DNA of 64,000 bases from Asterias amurensis (Eukaryota; Echinodermata; Asteroidea; Forcipulatida; Asteriidae), in the NCBI RefSeq assembly GCF_032118995.1, contig NC_092669.1:1612001-1676000 (forward strand), read 5' to 3'. The notes under the pieces were generated by a model. The model was given only the letters and a program-made list of their open reading frames with translations, ran no database searches and was not told where the DNA came from. Shown here one piece after another: positions 44,128-57,045 of the stretch. The translations under genes were made by a program, and so were the position numbers. Positions within the stretch are counted from its first letter, which is position 1. Each line of letters begins with the position of its first letter.

Positions 44128-44504
44128 CGAAGCTTCTAGCATGACAAGTTCCGTCAGCCAGCCTTATTCTTGTTCAAACACGGGAGCCAAAGTAGCATTA
44201 TTATCAGCATCAGCAACGTTGGTTGTTAAAAAAAAACACTCTGTACAAACTGGTGCAATCTAAATGGTTTTCTTTTAATGTTTTTTTGTGTGAAAATAAT
44301 AATTAGAAAACTTCTTCCCTTTTTAAATGTATGAATGTCATCGAAGCTGTCTATGCGAGTCAATGAATTGTATAGTACACAAATAATTGACAAAGTTTTA
44401 TAACAACATCACAGGAGGTAACTTTTACACTCAACTCGGAGGCAACATTGCAAAGCACGGGTCTGCAGTAACACCATTTAATGATATCTCTAAAATGAGT
44501 TGGG

Positions 44505-44590
44505 GTGGTTCTGAACAGAACCTTTGGTTTCAACTCGACGTTTCGATCAGTATGCTCTGATCGTCTTCTGGAGAAAAACGAAAGTTCCAA
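44505..44590 (-). repeat. Dispersed GATCAG-hairpin/GAAACGTCGAG motif (retroelement-tail-like)
   Basis: On the - strand: AGAAGAC, a perfect stem GATCAG..CTGATC, GAAACGTCGAGTTGAAACC. Relatives: 22150-22200 and 23985-24030 (+), 55060-55135 (+), 60060-60130 (+). Such hairpin-plus-GAAAC motifs are frequent in 3' parts of invertebrate retroelements, including Penelope-like ones. Confidence 0.45.
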
Positions 44591-45539
44591 ATTAAAGTTT
44601 CAAATCCTTAGATAGTATTGGACAGATTAGTTGTGTAGTGCTCCTTTTGCATGCAGTGCAGTTGGTTGCCCCCAAAGTTGCTTGTAAAATTGCCCTGTAT
44701 AAACCCCATGACATTGACAACGACCAGGACAACTTACCTTTCTGAAGATCTACGTCTCGTCTTCTGGCTTGCCGACTAGGCACAGAATGACGACGTGGCC
44801 AGTCTTTGGTAGAGGGTAGACTTTGTTGACTATTCACCCAGTCAGCGATTTATAAGTCTTTCTAAAGCTGACTGGTTTTGAATGGAAACAGTAGACCGTA
44901 TCGACGAAAATCACAACGGGCCAATGTTATGGAAACACAGCGCCAGTTGTCAACTACGTTAAAGGGTCTGTATCGGTAGTTACTATGACAATTAAAAACC
45001 CTTTTTGAGATATGGCGGACACACTACTACAACACTGTTAGATTTGGGTGAACGTGTCTGTTTACACCCAAAATCACACGGTGTACTCCTACACTGTTCA
45101 CCAAACCTCAAAAAGGCTAATGGCAATACGAACTTACTTGGTAAAAAGTACATCAGCTTTGTATAGTACAATGCAATGTTGAGAATCTTTTCACCTGAAC
45201 TACTGCGGTTGTGGAAAAAAGGATATCAGTTTCCAGTATACGAATGTTGACTGTTACTGCAGTAACGCTTCTCAGATTTTGTATTTAAATTCGAGATTAT
45301 TATTCCTGCGTGGACATAACCGCTCCAGAATGTCGGCAATAACTCAAAAATGACAAATTATCACCTTTGAAGTGGAATTTTCACAGTTTTTAGTTGTATG
45401 GTTATTTAACAACACGTAGGAGTTGAAACAAACACCATTCTCTCTGAAGCCCAGGTTTATTGTACATCATGTGGGACCGAATAATTATATATATCCCAGG
45501 GAATTCTGTCCGACTGAGAGTCGGTCCCCTCATGGAAAA

Positions 45540-45921
45540 TTAAAGGAACACGTTGCCTTGGATCGGACAAGTTGGTCTTTGAAAAGCGTTTGTAACCGTT
45601 TTTTAAATAAAATGCGTAAGGGTATACTAGAAAGATGCTGTAAAAGTAGAATGTAATGATCCACACAAACATGCCTCGAAATTGGACGGTTTTCCTTTTA
45701 GCTCGTCGACTAACACGGTCGGCCATATACGAGGTTCAAACTTGTGACACCCATAAATGGCCGACCGTGTTATTTCGCAGAGTAAAAGGAAAACCACGCA
45801 ATTTCGAGGCAAACTTGTGTGGATCATTGTATTCTACTTTTAAGACATCTTTCCAACCATATGTATTTCACAAACGCTTTATAGACCAACTCGTCCGATC
45901 CAAGGCAACGTGTTCCTTTAA
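45540..45921. mobile_element. TTAA inverted-repeat element family 2, copy 2
   Basis: TTAA at 45540-45543 and 45918-45921. Ends AAAGGAACACGTTGCCTTGG and CCAAGGCAACGTGTTCCTTT; long arms; centre ACACGGTCGGCCAT and inverse. Open frames through it are artefacts. Confidence 0.85.
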
Positions 45922-45979
45922 CGTAAGCTCTAGGAGGATGATTCAAAAGAGGGCGTTATCAGAATATAGTTTGTACATA

Positions 45980-46132
45980 GGGTGCGTTCGTTTAGCTTCC
46001 CCGGGTCGACCCCCGGTGTGTGGCGTTTTTTTTTTCCAGGACGAACGTGTGCAGATAATTACACGCGTTTGTCCTGGAAAAAAAACCCGCCACACACTGG
46101 GGTCGACCCAGGGAAGCTAAACGATAGCACCC
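45980..46132. mobile_element. GGGTGCGTTCGTTTAGC hairpin element, copy 2
   Basis: Ends GGGTGCGTTCGTTTAGCTTC and GAAGCTAAACGATAGCACCC, interior TTTTTCCAGGACGAACGTGT and its inverse. Close match to 17020-17175. Confidence 0.78.
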
Positions 46133-46169
46133 ATGGTTCGCCATTATCATTATTGGGGGACAGAATCTC

Positions 46170-46205
46170 CGTTGGGAGGCGGGGGGGGGGGGGGGGAGGG
46201 GGGCA
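46170..46205. repeat. Poly-G tract
   Basis: GGCGG followed by about 14 G and further G-rich bases. Similar homopolymer C/G runs occur at 46705-46725, 58045-58055, 58538-58550, 59910-59920 and 62838-62848. Confidence 0.85.
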
Positions 46206-46760
46206 GAATTCCCTGGGACCCGACACCTTACTTGGAATTCACTCTCACAACCCCCAAGTCAACGGTGACATCATCAACACAAGAAGTGCAAGTCACTTCT
46301 ATCCTGAAACCATTGTCTGAAACAATGTTTTCAGGATTCACTTGGATCATGGGGCAAACTCTGCCAAACATACATGCATGTGGGCCTACTTGTGAAGAAA
46401 GATTTCCAAAGTAGTGCCAGACCTTTCTCGCCAAACATAAACACTGCCCTCTGTTGGTAGTCAGACGTTCGGTAAGCTAGCTCAATGAACAGCTTTAGAG
46501 TAGCTGACGAATTTAATTTCTCATTAATCAATGTATGATTTTTTTTTTATTACTAGTATATTATTATTAATAACAAGCCTAAAATTCAACCTTCCAAATA
46601 ATTTATATTTTTACAAAGTGAACATTTTCCATGACCATTATTATGAGTGCCTTGCCTGCCAGGAAATGCCCAGGAATGTACATGGTCAGTCATTCCTTCT
46701 GTATCCCCCCCCCCCCCCCCCCCCTCAAAAAAAAAAAAGCAAACAAGGTTTGGGTGCTGA

Positions 46761-47064
46761 CGAGTAAAAGGAAACTACCAGTTGATCGTTCGGGTTTTTC
46801 ATAAAATAGGAGGAAAGAGCCCTTTTTGTTGTTTATAACAAGCATTTAATTCAAACTGGCCATCGATTCACTAGTTTAAAGCCATCACTTTTGGGGAGTG
46901 ATACACAGAAAATTTGTCTTTTTGAAAAAATGGTCTAAACAAGAAGGATAAGATTGTGGAGTTATACACAGAAAATTTGTCCCTTTGAAAAATAGGCCTC
47001 AAAAAGAAGGGTGCGGCCTCAAAAAGGGTAGGGGACGATCAACTGGCACTTTTTTTATATGGCC
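46761..47064. mobile_element. Inverted-repeat element (CCAGTTGATCGT family), copy 1
   Basis: Left AGTAAAAGGAAACTACCAGT plus TGATCGTTCGG and right GGGGACGATCAACTGGCACT plus ATATGGCC pair inversely. Second copy at 63434-63763. Confidence 0.65.
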
Positions 47065-47996
47065 TTAGAGTATGTAAATTTTGTGACATAATACCGGAAT
47101 ACAGAAAGACAATTTCCCCCATGAAGACAAAGTAAACAAACGCTTTGCTATTTTTTGGTTGAGAAAATAATGTGAAAATCCCACTCTTTGTATGATATTA
47201 GTGACTTTCTTGGTTGTTTTACCATCACGAGACGCTACGTAGCATACGTTTATCTGGGTATATTATACATTCTGCCAACCCCCAAGACGCGTCACAGTGT
47301 AATTAATTGAGCCCAAACCCAGCACAAACTCCGTAAAAAGAAATCTTCGTACACAATTATCAATTTAACCCCCTCTATTCAAGAAAAAGTGTGGTGGTGG
47401 AATTCACCACCAATTAATATGGAAGAAAACACAGCCACGTTTTCTTCGTCAATAAAACGAAAATAAACGCTGTCAATCACCACGAGCTATTTGTCGTGCA
47501 CAATGACAGAACACAAGAGAGTGACAGATTGTAAGTAGAGGTCACAGGGCACGCTTGGGTGATTCCAAGACGAAACATGCTTACAATTAAGAACTACTTT
47601 ATCGAAAACAAAATCAACCCCATAAACCTCATAATTTCATTATAAAACATCATGATATATATTAATAATCGATTAAATGAATCTTGAATGATATTTTGAT
47701 GTTTTGTGGCGATTTGGTGGGTTCTTAGAAGGAAATTTTGCTGTGGCGGAAGGATATGGTGGTATCTTTGCATATTGCTAATGTACACAACGATACCCGT
47801 GTGTGATAAAAACGCTATGTGATTTGTACTTACAGTTTGCGCTGTATACACTGTACGTACAATTAATGCATGCATAGTATGCTGTAAGATACGGATTTGG
47901 CGAACATATTCACCCCACTTTTGGGCCATTTTCACGGATAATTATGCTACAGTCCTACGAGATATCATGTAGGTGACACCCTGGTTGTCTAAAGAG
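47065..47996. promoter_or_regulatory. Upstream region of LRP5/6
   Basis: The ~930 bp before the LRP5/6 start codon hold no recognised repeat or other gene. A promoter must lie here or in an unseen upstream exon, but I see no decisive TATA box or start-site motif. Confidence 0.3.
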
Positions 47997-48051
47997 ATGG
48001 CAAGACTATGGATTTTAGTCTTTCTATGCTGTTTACGAGCCCAAATTCGAG
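47997..48051 (+). CDS. LRP5/6: LRP5/6 exon 1 (signal peptide)
   Basis: ATG followed by 18 codons, MARLWILVFLCCLRAQIR, then G and a strong donor GGTAAGTTT (phase 1). The peptide is a typical signal sequence. The next recognised coding exon with a phase-1 acceptor, at 55750, continues with [10 protein letters not shown], which is where mature LRP5/6 proteins begin. Vertebrate LRP5/6 likewise put the signal peptide in a short first exon. The assignment depends on that continuity, because a signal peptide alone is not diagnostic. Confidence 0.7.
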
Positions 48052-49114
48052 GTAAGTTTTGTGGCGAGAGTGGTCGTATTTGGTCCCGCTAGATTTGGCC
48101 AAGCGATGTTGCTTTGTGCACTACACACGGGGTGTACGCACGGCGGTCAGCACTCAGCAGTGGTCGAATGGAAAAAAATCAACTTAGTTTTTCTAAGAAA
48201 CTGAGTGCTAAGCAATGTTTTTAAGAAACCTTTTTTTCTCCCTAATACATGGGTTGGTGATTATTTAAGGTACTTGACATTAAATTAGTTAGAACTATGT
48301 AACTTCTTGAAACTGTCTTTGTAAATTCTTTAACCATGTCAACAGTGCAGTCCAGTGCCAGAAAGTGGACAAATCAATGTCATTTTGTGCATGAAATAAA
48401 TTTGAAAAACACAAACATCCTCGCAAATTGATTTACCTAGTGTTAGCTATGCGAAGGCTAGTTGAATTATCAGTGTGAATGGATAATGATAAAACTGATG
48501 ATGAACTTTAAAAATACTTATTTGTCAGTATTATTTATCACATTCAATTAAAAGCTCAGAAATTATAGTTTTGAGCATCATGGCAATATACATGGCAAAA
48601 TAAAGGATGACACATGATGCGTGTTCCACCAATTTAAATGACAAGGCTTGTGTGCAAAACAGATTTGCGCAACTATTGTTAAGGTACCATGTTTTAACGC
48701 CACTGCTTATTTTCTGTGAAAGAAATCCAATTCATATGACAGTCAGCGTGCTCAAAATCCCTACCAAAATATATCTTAATGATAATAGTAACTGTTGTAT
48801 TTATTTATTTATTTTTTCACTACATTCACTTCTAATTTGAAATTCGTACAGCTTTTTAATATAAAAAGTTTGACAAAACTTTTGAACGATTTCACACTAA
48901 CAATGCATTAAGCTATAAACTTAAAATCAGTGTTGTGATGCTACTCTAAATCAAGTACTTTGGAATAATATTGTTACACACTATTGATCACGTTGTGATC
49001 AAAATCCCTTCTAAATTTCATGAGATCCACGACAAAACTTGAACCATGCATGATTGAACCTTGGCGGAAGAAAACCATGTTACTGGCTACTGGAAAAAGA
49101 GGGGTCCGACCAGG

Positions 49115-49285
49115 CCTGATAATTCACAGAGGCAACGGAGGCGATTGCCTCCGTTGCCCCTTGCCATTGCCTTGGTGCCCTTGAAATGCTCCTGTAGAAA
49201 TTTACAATTTCATCATAGGGTGCCCTTTGCCACAGAGAAAAAGGCCTTGGTGCCCTTGCCCTTTCAAAAACGAAGCATACAGGCC
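49115..49285 (+). repeat. GGCAACGGAGGC dispersed repeat, copy 1
   Basis: A palindrome GGCAACGGAGGCGATTGCCT plus CCGTTGCC is followed by CCTTGGTGCCCTTGAAATGC, TACAATTTCATCATAGGGTG and CTTGGTGCCCTTGCCC. Other copies: 49350-49410 (part), 50765-50850 (part), 54835-54915 (part), 56905-57045 (-) and 60655-60840 (-). No coding capacity. Confidence 0.65.
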
Positions 49286-49556
49286 TGCGGTCCTCAAAAT
49301 GTGCCCTCAATGTCTGTCGTTAGGGCCTACTTGCAATTAGGTTGATTTACACGAACTCGGAGGCCATGGCCTCCCTTGCCCCGGTCTTGGCCTTGGTGCC
49401 CCTTGACACATTTCTCATTTCAAGTGAAAACTGTACACCATTCATTAAAATCCCACAGACTATGATTTTCTAGTGATTGTGCCTTTTTCAAAATATAAAT
49501 TGCCCCGTCCTATCAAGATTCCAAGATAAAATCTAGGCATGTACAATTGTAGGTCA

Positions 49557-49950
49557 CGTAAAGACACTGGACACATTGGTAATTGTTAAAGACTAGTCTT
49601 CACAGTTCGTGTATCTCAACATATCCATAAAATAACAAACCTGTGAAAATATGAGCTCAATCGGTCGTCGAAGTTGTGAGTTAATGAAAGAAAATAACAC
49701 CCTTGTCGCACCATGGTCACACGAAGTTGTGTGCTTTCAGATGGTTGATTTCAAGACCTCAAGTTCTAAATCTGAGGTCTTGAAATCAAATTTGTGGAAA
49801 ATTAATTCTTTCTCGAAAACTTTGCTCTTCAGAGGGAACTGTTTCTCACAATGTTATGTACTATCTACCTTTCCCCATTACTCCAAATCAAGAAAGGTTT
49901 TATGATAATAATTATTTTGAGTAATTACGAATAGTGTCCACTGCCTTTAA
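49557..49950 (+). mobile_element. TTAA element family 1, copy
   Basis: Starts AGACACTGGACACATTGG and ends GAATAGTGTCCACTGCC with TTAA at 49947-49950; central palindrome present. In LRP5/6 intron 1. Confidence 0.75.
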
Positions 49951-51915
49951 AAGTAGAGGATTGAAGTAAGTTAATTGAAGTCAAGTTGCAAACCATGAAC
50001 AAATTTACCCTCAATTTAAAAAAAATTCATGAATCTTTTGGAATGTTTTGAAGCAAACTGATTTTCCGCACCAGGTGTTGTGCTACCTTGAACCTGTGTA
50101 GTTTGTAAAGCCTTGCATGTCGAAGCAAAGTGCCTTTATACGCTTGAATAGTTATCAGATCAGATTGAAAAACTTCATTTTTCACTTGAAATGAGAAATG
50201 TGATTGATTGACTACGATATCTCAAAGAAAAAAGTGCACTCGCTTTTTTTTTTCACCCCCTCTCTTTTATTGCGAGTCTGATTTAATGGGAGTTGTCGCA
50301 CCATTCATTAAAATAAAATGTATGATTGATGATTGAGGAGTGAAAAGGTTATAGGTTTTTTCTCATAATTAGATATTCTTGACCAGTATTGTTTGATAAA
50401 GCCACCATTTTCTTCGAATAACTTTTTATGCGGTGAGTTTGACTTGATAGATGGGTCCTTTTCACCTGTTATGAACGAAATGGGAAAAGTGTTTTTTTTG
50501 TTGCTTTTTTTTCAGAATTTGCTCTACTTTTCCCGGACACTGAAATAAATCACTCATTAGGCCTACCAGCTGTCTATTGTAATTTCCCACCCTGAAATAA
50601 GAAGAAAAGTATTTAAGTTCTTTCACATTGCTGTTCTAAAAATAAGGTAGTTTAAATTCAAATGGTGAAATAGTGGCAAATTTTTCTTTACTCATACCAT
50701 TGTGAAAACCTTGACTATGAAGTTTTCAAACAAATCAAAATTCTAGTTGCACTCTAAGTCTTACCAGAGGCTTGATACTTCACAGAGTCAATTGGGGCAA
50801 CTGCCTCCATGCCTTGTTAATGTTATTGTCCTGGTGCCCATTGAAAATCTCTAGAAAGATGCCCTTTAAATTTGTGAAAAGAAAACAAAATACACTTTCA
50901 AGAATCTAGACTGAAGTCTCAGGGTGTTGTTGTTTTGTTTTTAAAGTGAGAGTTTGAGAGCAGTTTCTGTTTGAGAGGGCAAGGCCATTTTCGTTTTTCA
51001 AAGGGCACTTCCATTTGAAAACAGAAAATAATGCGAGTTTCACCAAGGCCACAACCAAGGGCTACAGCTCTGAGCCACCCCTGGCCTTTCTTTAATACCA
51101 GGCTGCTTATAATTTATACGTTGGTGTTCTATAAATTGCCGGAATTTCGCCACTATTGTCCAGTGAGTCAGCTTAATGGCTAGCGTAATTTTCACACGAA
51201 AAAAGTTCCCTATCCTTTTGAGTGATTCCACCAAGACGATACCGAAATTGTAACCCAATCAAGACAGTCCTACAGGTCTCTCCCTGAAGGACAATTACAC
51301 ATCTTGAAATTGTGTTAAGACACTGTGTTCACACGGCCACCCTCGTGTTCACACGGTCACCCCACTGTCAAGGCAAAACCCAGGATCCATTAACTGAATA
51401 TTAATTTCACACCTAACCCCTATGATCCACATGAGAATCCTCAAGTTGTAAACCAATCACATTACTGTCCATGGTGAGAAGGACCGATCTTGTCTTCAGC
51501 TCTGGCCTGCCACAAAACCTCATAAATAATACCTTGACCGCAGATGGAAAATCTGTTATAATTGAATGAACTGGTCTCAGGTGGGTTGGCATCCATGGTC
51601 AACGACTGTCACTGTGTGTAGTTTTTCTGTTGTGGGTCTCAGGATTGTATTTTGGTATGAAATTTCCATTGCTCCTTGGACTTGGTGATTATCTTCTTGT
51701 AATTTCCAGTGAGTGTGAGCTCTGGTGGCGTAAGAGGTCAGGGGTCACCTCAATTTCTAAGTGTCGCATATTTGTTATTAAGATATTCAGGTTCTGTAAA
51801 ATTGTGTATCGACATATTTTGAAGACTAAAAGTTTTAAAATATCAGTCCGATAGTGAGATATTACAATTACCAATACCTTTGAACCTGTACTTATTCTCA
51901 GTGTTACAACTCTCC

Positions 51916-52266
51916 TTAAAAGGGTCTAGTTACTTTTTGTGTGACACAAAACACAATGTCCACAGATTTAAATTTAACTTACACGGTTTGAAGATAATGA
52001 TGGTAGATCAGCGTGCTGTAGTTTTTGAGAAACGAGTAAAAAAAGTCACAAAAATAGTTTTTGTCTCATTGAGACTAAAATTATTTTAACATGAAACATA
52101 TTTTCGTGACATTGTTTTTACTCATTTCTCAAAAGACTCCAGCACCTCAGCATGTAAGTTTTTTAGGGAAGCTTTCTACCATCATTATCTTCAAAGTGTG
52201 TAAATTTAAAGTAAATCTGTGGACACAAATGTTTGTGTCCTACATAAAGTACCCAGACCCTTTTAT
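51916..52266. mobile_element. TTAA inverted-repeat element family 3, copy 3
   Basis: TTAA at 51916-51919, AAAGGGTCTAGTTACTTTTT, then AATGTCCACAGATTTAA; the right side GTAAATCTGTGGACA leads to AAAGTACCCAGACCC with a decayed tip. Central GTCTCATTGAGAC palindrome. Confidence 0.75.
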
Positions 52267-54179
52267 ATGACGAGGAAGAACAGTGTGCATCAGTCACTAC
52301 AAACTCCATGATGACATTAGGGAAATACAGTCACATATGGCTATGACACCAAATTTGTAGCCAATAATTTGATTGCGAATCTCAGCCGCGTAAAGTCTTG
52401 CTGTGACCAAAAAGTCTTCCCAGCATCTGATCAGATTAATTTGTTGAGTAATCACTTATCAAGAGTGGCGCGCAACCAAATTTGCACACATCAGAAAATG
52501 TTTTTTTCTTTCTCATTTCGCTTCGTCGTGCTGCCTTCTCTTTTTACATTAAATCGCATAATCACTAAGTACATGGATATATAAAGTCTTGGGGGAAAGG
52601 GGGGAAGGTTGAACAACAGCGCTGGCACTCTGGACAAGTTGGCCTAACATCAAAGCTGCCCTTCTCTCTGATTCTGCAGAAAGATCCCTGAAAATAAACC
52701 AATCATTCAATGTTCTGATTTTAAAGAAGTTTCCCTGATAATGGAAACTTTTATTCCCCTTTTTTTTTAAGTTTACGTGGAATTCTTAATATCTACTCAC
52801 TCGGTGTTAATCATCGATCCTTGGACACTACGATATGAAATACTTGTTGTAATGTCTGGACTAGTTAAACAACCAGAAAGGTAACTACATTGTATTCCTA
52901 CAGGTTAATAATTGAGAACAATCTAGCCTAGATTATTATTCCTGAGAAAAGTGCACACCAAATAAACTCAGAGTTGTTATTGCAGGATAGTTTGAAGTGG
53001 ACAATTGCCAAGACCAGGGCTATAGTGGACACATCCCCCCGAACAGTTATGAAATGTTGATGCCTTCGTTACAATACGAGAACATAACCGCCGTATGCTT
53101 TAACACCTATAAAAGTACATGCAGACTACATGAGCGACTAATTTGAGTTTTACAACGCTGCTAGTTCCTTTCGATCGTCTCTGTGTTCGCACAAACCAAG
53201 CGTACTATTATTCTATTCCGAAATCAAACAGAATTCCTGGTCCAAGGTCCACCTGTGAAAAATAGCACTGTGTACAAATAAACATGTGTACCATGGCTGT
53301 ATAAAAAAGTAGAGTATGTGTTAAATACACAAGCTGTAATTATAGGGTTGTGTACTTGGCTCTGATCCACTAAACCAACACAGGTCCATAGCATACCAAA
53401 GCTTTCTACCTTAGTTCCCTTGGCCATGGTGCTCCTTGAACAAAATGGCAATGTACATTAGAAGTGAGAAAGTGTCAGGATTTGGATTTCTTGTGTCCAC
53501 TAGACTAGCACTAGCATGGTCTGCCCTTACCCTTCTTATTAGTGACAGGAATTTGTGAGCCAAGCACTATACAGTGTGCACCCACCCTTCATACACATGT
53601 GTGCTACATGTACAGTACAATCATGGAGCAATTGTAGGACTTAAAACCAGTGGTCACCACTGTTTGAGGTCAAATCACACTAGGTATGGCTCTCCACATG
53701 GGGGCCAAGGAGTTACAGACATTTGTAATTATTCAGGACTACGTGAATGCAGGGCATGCATGATGCAAGGTGTTTTTTGGAGAACTTTTCCTGTAAAATA
53801 GGGTCTGATTTCCTGCCTGTTTTAACCATGGCAAAACCGTTGTGTTTTGGCAGCCAGCTAGAAAGTGTATGCACTCTTACCATGACTACGTGTCTTTTTG
53901 CCCGTAAAACATGACGTATACAGTATTTTTTCAACAGAGGGCGGTTTGAATGTAAACGTAGGTCACATCGTCTTTATTTCTCAGAAAGACTTGCAGATAA
54001 GGAGTTAGAATTCAAGATGCTGATCATGGGCACGAAGGCATGCCTCTGTGCCATACACAGTGCTGCAAAATCTCCCTGACTCTGCAGGAAGTTCCCTGAA
54101 AATAAACCAATCTTTTCATGTCTGGGTGAACAAGTTTGAAAATCTTTCTGATTAAGGAAGCTTTTGTTAGTATGTTAAA

Positions 54180-54262
54180 TATCTCCCTGAATGTTGGACA
54201 AAACATCTTCCTGAATGTTGGACAAGACATCTTCCTGAATGTTGGACAAGACATCTCCCTGA
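54180..54262 (+). repeat. 27-bp tandem repeat, three copies
   Basis: CTGAATGTTGGACAA(A/G)ACATCTTC repeated at about 54187, 54214 and 54236-54262 in LRP5/6 intron 1. Confidence 0.8.
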
Positions 54263-55210
54263 TTGCAAGATGGTAATGTTGGTACATGTTCGTAGCTCTG
54301 TGTTCAACTCAGGTTTGCAACAAGTAATAACAGTGTCGGATATATTAAGTAATCCTGGCCAGGCCGAACCTGGTGTGGCCATCTTATTTATTTCAATTCA
54401 TATCAATGTAATTCAACTAAGGTTTAGAGATGGAAAGTCTGGTCCCTTTTTGTTCATATTAGTAGTCAGGTGTAGTGTACAGGGAACATGACCAAGATGG
54501 TGGCTGCATGACGAAGGGCTATGGATAAGTCCCCCTCACAGAGTCTTATACATCAAGTGACCTGTACAAGTTACTGACCATTGACCCCCAGGTATCTCAA
54601 GCAGACAATACCCTAGAATTAGACCCTATCAAAGGGGGGTCTTCAAGGCTTTGTGCGGCCTATAATGAGCCCATTGTATAATTCCTGTAGTGCCTTTGAC
54701 TCTTTGTGAACGTTTTACCTGGGAACATGATGAAGTTATTCATGGCAGATTCCCTAGCAGTGTACATAGACTGTGCTTAGTACTACAGGGTACTTTTCTA
54801 AGTACAACCCTAGACAATCTCAATAGCTACAATACACAGGCCTGGAATTACATGGAGGCTATGGCCTCTGTTGCCCCTTGTCTTGACCCATGGTGCCCCC
54901 TTCAAGCCTTGTGACCTAAAGAGACAATTGCCTTCATGCCCCTTGGTCAGCGACTCGATCCCATTTGAAATAATCCAGAAGAAAGTAATGAATAATCACC
55001 TCGTAAAACATTCACTTTTTTAAAGTCTGCCTGGTAAACACAAAAAGTTGTATGTTTTTGTCTTACGATCAGTGCATACTGATCGAAAAGTCAAGTTGAA
55101 ACCAACGGTTCTTTTCAGAACCATCCCAACTCATTTAGAGTAGTCACTACATTACCGCAAACCTCTCCATATTGTATTTCCACCATGCAAAGTTCCAAAT
55201 CCTTCTCATA

Positions 55211-55574
55211 TTAAAGATACTGGACACTATTGGTAATTGTCAAATACCAGTCTAGTCACTTGGTGTATCTCGGAATATGCATAAAATAACAAACCTGTGA
55301 AAATTTGAGCTCAAATGGTTGTCGAAGTTGCGAGAGAATAATGGAAGAAAAAACGCCCTTGTTGCACAACTGGTGTGCTTTCAGATTCTCAGGACTCAAA
55401 ATCAAATTCAAATAAAATTTTAGTGAGAAATTACTTCTTTCTCAAAAACTACGTTATTTCAGAGGGAGCCACTTCTCACAATGTTTTATACTATCAACCT
55501 CTCCCCATTACTCGTTACCAAGTAAGGTTTTATGCTATTTATTTTGAGTAATTATCAATAGTGTCCAGTGCCTT
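55211..55574 (+). mobile_element. TTAA element family 1, copy
   Basis: TTAA at 55211-55214, AAAGATACTGGACACTAT; the right end AATAGTGTCCAGTGCCTT lacks a clean TTAA. It lies 175 bp before LRP5/6 exon 2. Confidence 0.75.
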
Positions 55575-55749
55575 CTTCAGAAGTTTCCTATAAACTTGTT
55601 CACTCTGGTGGATCATTCAAGCTTCAATCTATTTAACATTTGCAGAATTTTTTAAAATCCCCACTCCCAAGTCGGACAGTTCAATGAAGATAGAGTAGTA
55701 GAACAGTCTTTTTTTTAAACAAAAAGTTTTATTGTTTCTCTTCTTACAG

Positions 55750-56149
55750 CACTGCCAGAGCTCCTCTTTGCCAATCGGAAAGACATCCGAATCATCAACT
55801 TTGGATTAAACAACGAATCCACAACAACGACCACTGTCATCGACCGTCTAGAAGATGCCGCAGCTGTCGACTTCCTTTTCTCGGAGCAGCTCATCTTCTG
55901 GACTGACGTCAGCATCGAGATGATCAAAAGGACACGCTTCAATGGGTCCCAGATCCAGGAAGATATCATCACGTCGGGGTTGACCGCCCCCGACGGGTTA
56001 GCTTGCGATTGGGTCGGGAAGAAGATTTATTGGACGGACACTGAGACCAATCGAATTGAAGTGAGCGAATTGGACGGGACGTCGAGAAAAGTTTTATATT
56101 GGAAGAATCTGGACCAGCCGAGAGCAATCGTTTTACATCCGGAAAATGG
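55750..56149 (+). CDS. LRP5/6: LRP5/6 exon 2: first YWTD propeller, N-terminal blades
   Basis: 400-nt exon between TTCTTACAG and GTCAGT (enters phase 1, leaves phase 2). The product begins [19 protein letters not shown] and contains [40 protein letters not shown] and [14 protein letters not shown]. This follows human LRP5/6 almost block by block ([37 protein letters not shown]), including the strongly family-specific LACDW and RIEVS motifs. LRP5/6 is the single-pass co-receptor that binds Wnt with Frizzled and recruits Axin; this propeller takes part in Wnt and antagonist binding. The remaining exons are not found up to 64000, so intron 2 exceeds 7.8 kb. Confidence 0.93.
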
Positions 56150-56904
56150 GTCAGTATTTAAGTTACTTATTTGGTGTTAAGTCTTGCCTTTTATAGGTTC
56201 TTATGACTCGTATGAACTTATTAAATGTGTTCTATGCTTCCAGATTATTCATCAAAGTTGTTTGACCCAATATTCACAAAGGCAAGTTTTAAAATTTAAA
56301 ATTTCAAACAAATTTTTCAGGTCAAATCAGCCAAATAATTGGACCGTGCATCTTGTTGTGTCTGAACCAAACTCCTGCAAAAATAACCCTTCAAGAATCT
56401 CTTCCTTTGTAACATGGTATTAATGTTCCTCGTGTGTAACACACGTTTTAAGCATTGTACCCGCTGTGACATTACATTATCTCTGTGAACAAAATTGATT
56501 TAAGATCCATCGCCTTGAATATCACCCACTTCAACTTTCCCCACCCCCACTCCACCCCACTACCCCAGCCATAAACACCTAGTAATTGTCCAGCATTCAC
56601 ACAGGCCTATTGTCAAGCCTCCTTAGTTATTCACACCTGGGGTGTATGGTTGGTGTTTGCATGGCCTCTGGAGCGAGACAATCTCATTGTTGTGGATCAA
56701 TCAGGAGAGGCAAGGCTGACTCCAAATTGCTTATTGTCAGCCATTGACAATAGCAGAGAAAGTTCACATCAAATTGAATCAGTAATTGTAGCAGAAGGAG
56801 GTCAGACTCTCCTAGACATGATTTTATAACGACATTAAAGCACACAAATATGCTTAGCAGAAAAGTTTATGCTAAGAAGGAGATAGTTACCACAGTTACC
56901 AGGC

Positions 56905-57045
56905 CGTATGCTTGGTTTTTGAAAGGGCAAGGGCACCCAGACATTTTTGCCTTGGTAAAGGGCACCCCATGATGAAATTGCAAATTTGTACTGGAGCATT
57001 TCAAGGGCACCGAGGCAATGACCGGGGGACACGGAGGCAATCGCT
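56905..57045 (-). repeat. GGCAACGGAGGC dispersed repeat, copy (-)
   Basis: Contains GAAAGGGCAAGGGCACC, TTGCCTTGGTAAAGGGCACC and TTTCAAGGGCACCGAGGCAA, the inverse of the unit at 49115. Confidence 0.6.

Larger units (their letters stand above)
48052..55749 (+). other. LRP5/6 intron 1 (7.7 kb)
   Basis: Bounded by GTAAGT and TTCTTACAG. It contains TTAA elements at 49557, 51916 and 55211, copies of the GCAACGGAGGC repeat at 49115 and 54838, a 27-bp tandem repeat at 54180, and two related copies of a CCCTGAAAATAAACCAATC repeat (52660-52760, 54070-54180). Outside these no exon or RNA gene is recognised. Confidence 0.6.

Noticed and set aside
45656-46120. 154-codon + strand frame
   Set aside because: It spans a family 2 TTAA element and a GGGTGCG hairpin element; no protein similarity recognised.
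49061-49345. 94-codon frame rich in Pro and Leu
   Set aside because: It lies within the GGCAACGGAGGC dispersed repeat, as do similar frames at 56835-57124 and 60505-60833.
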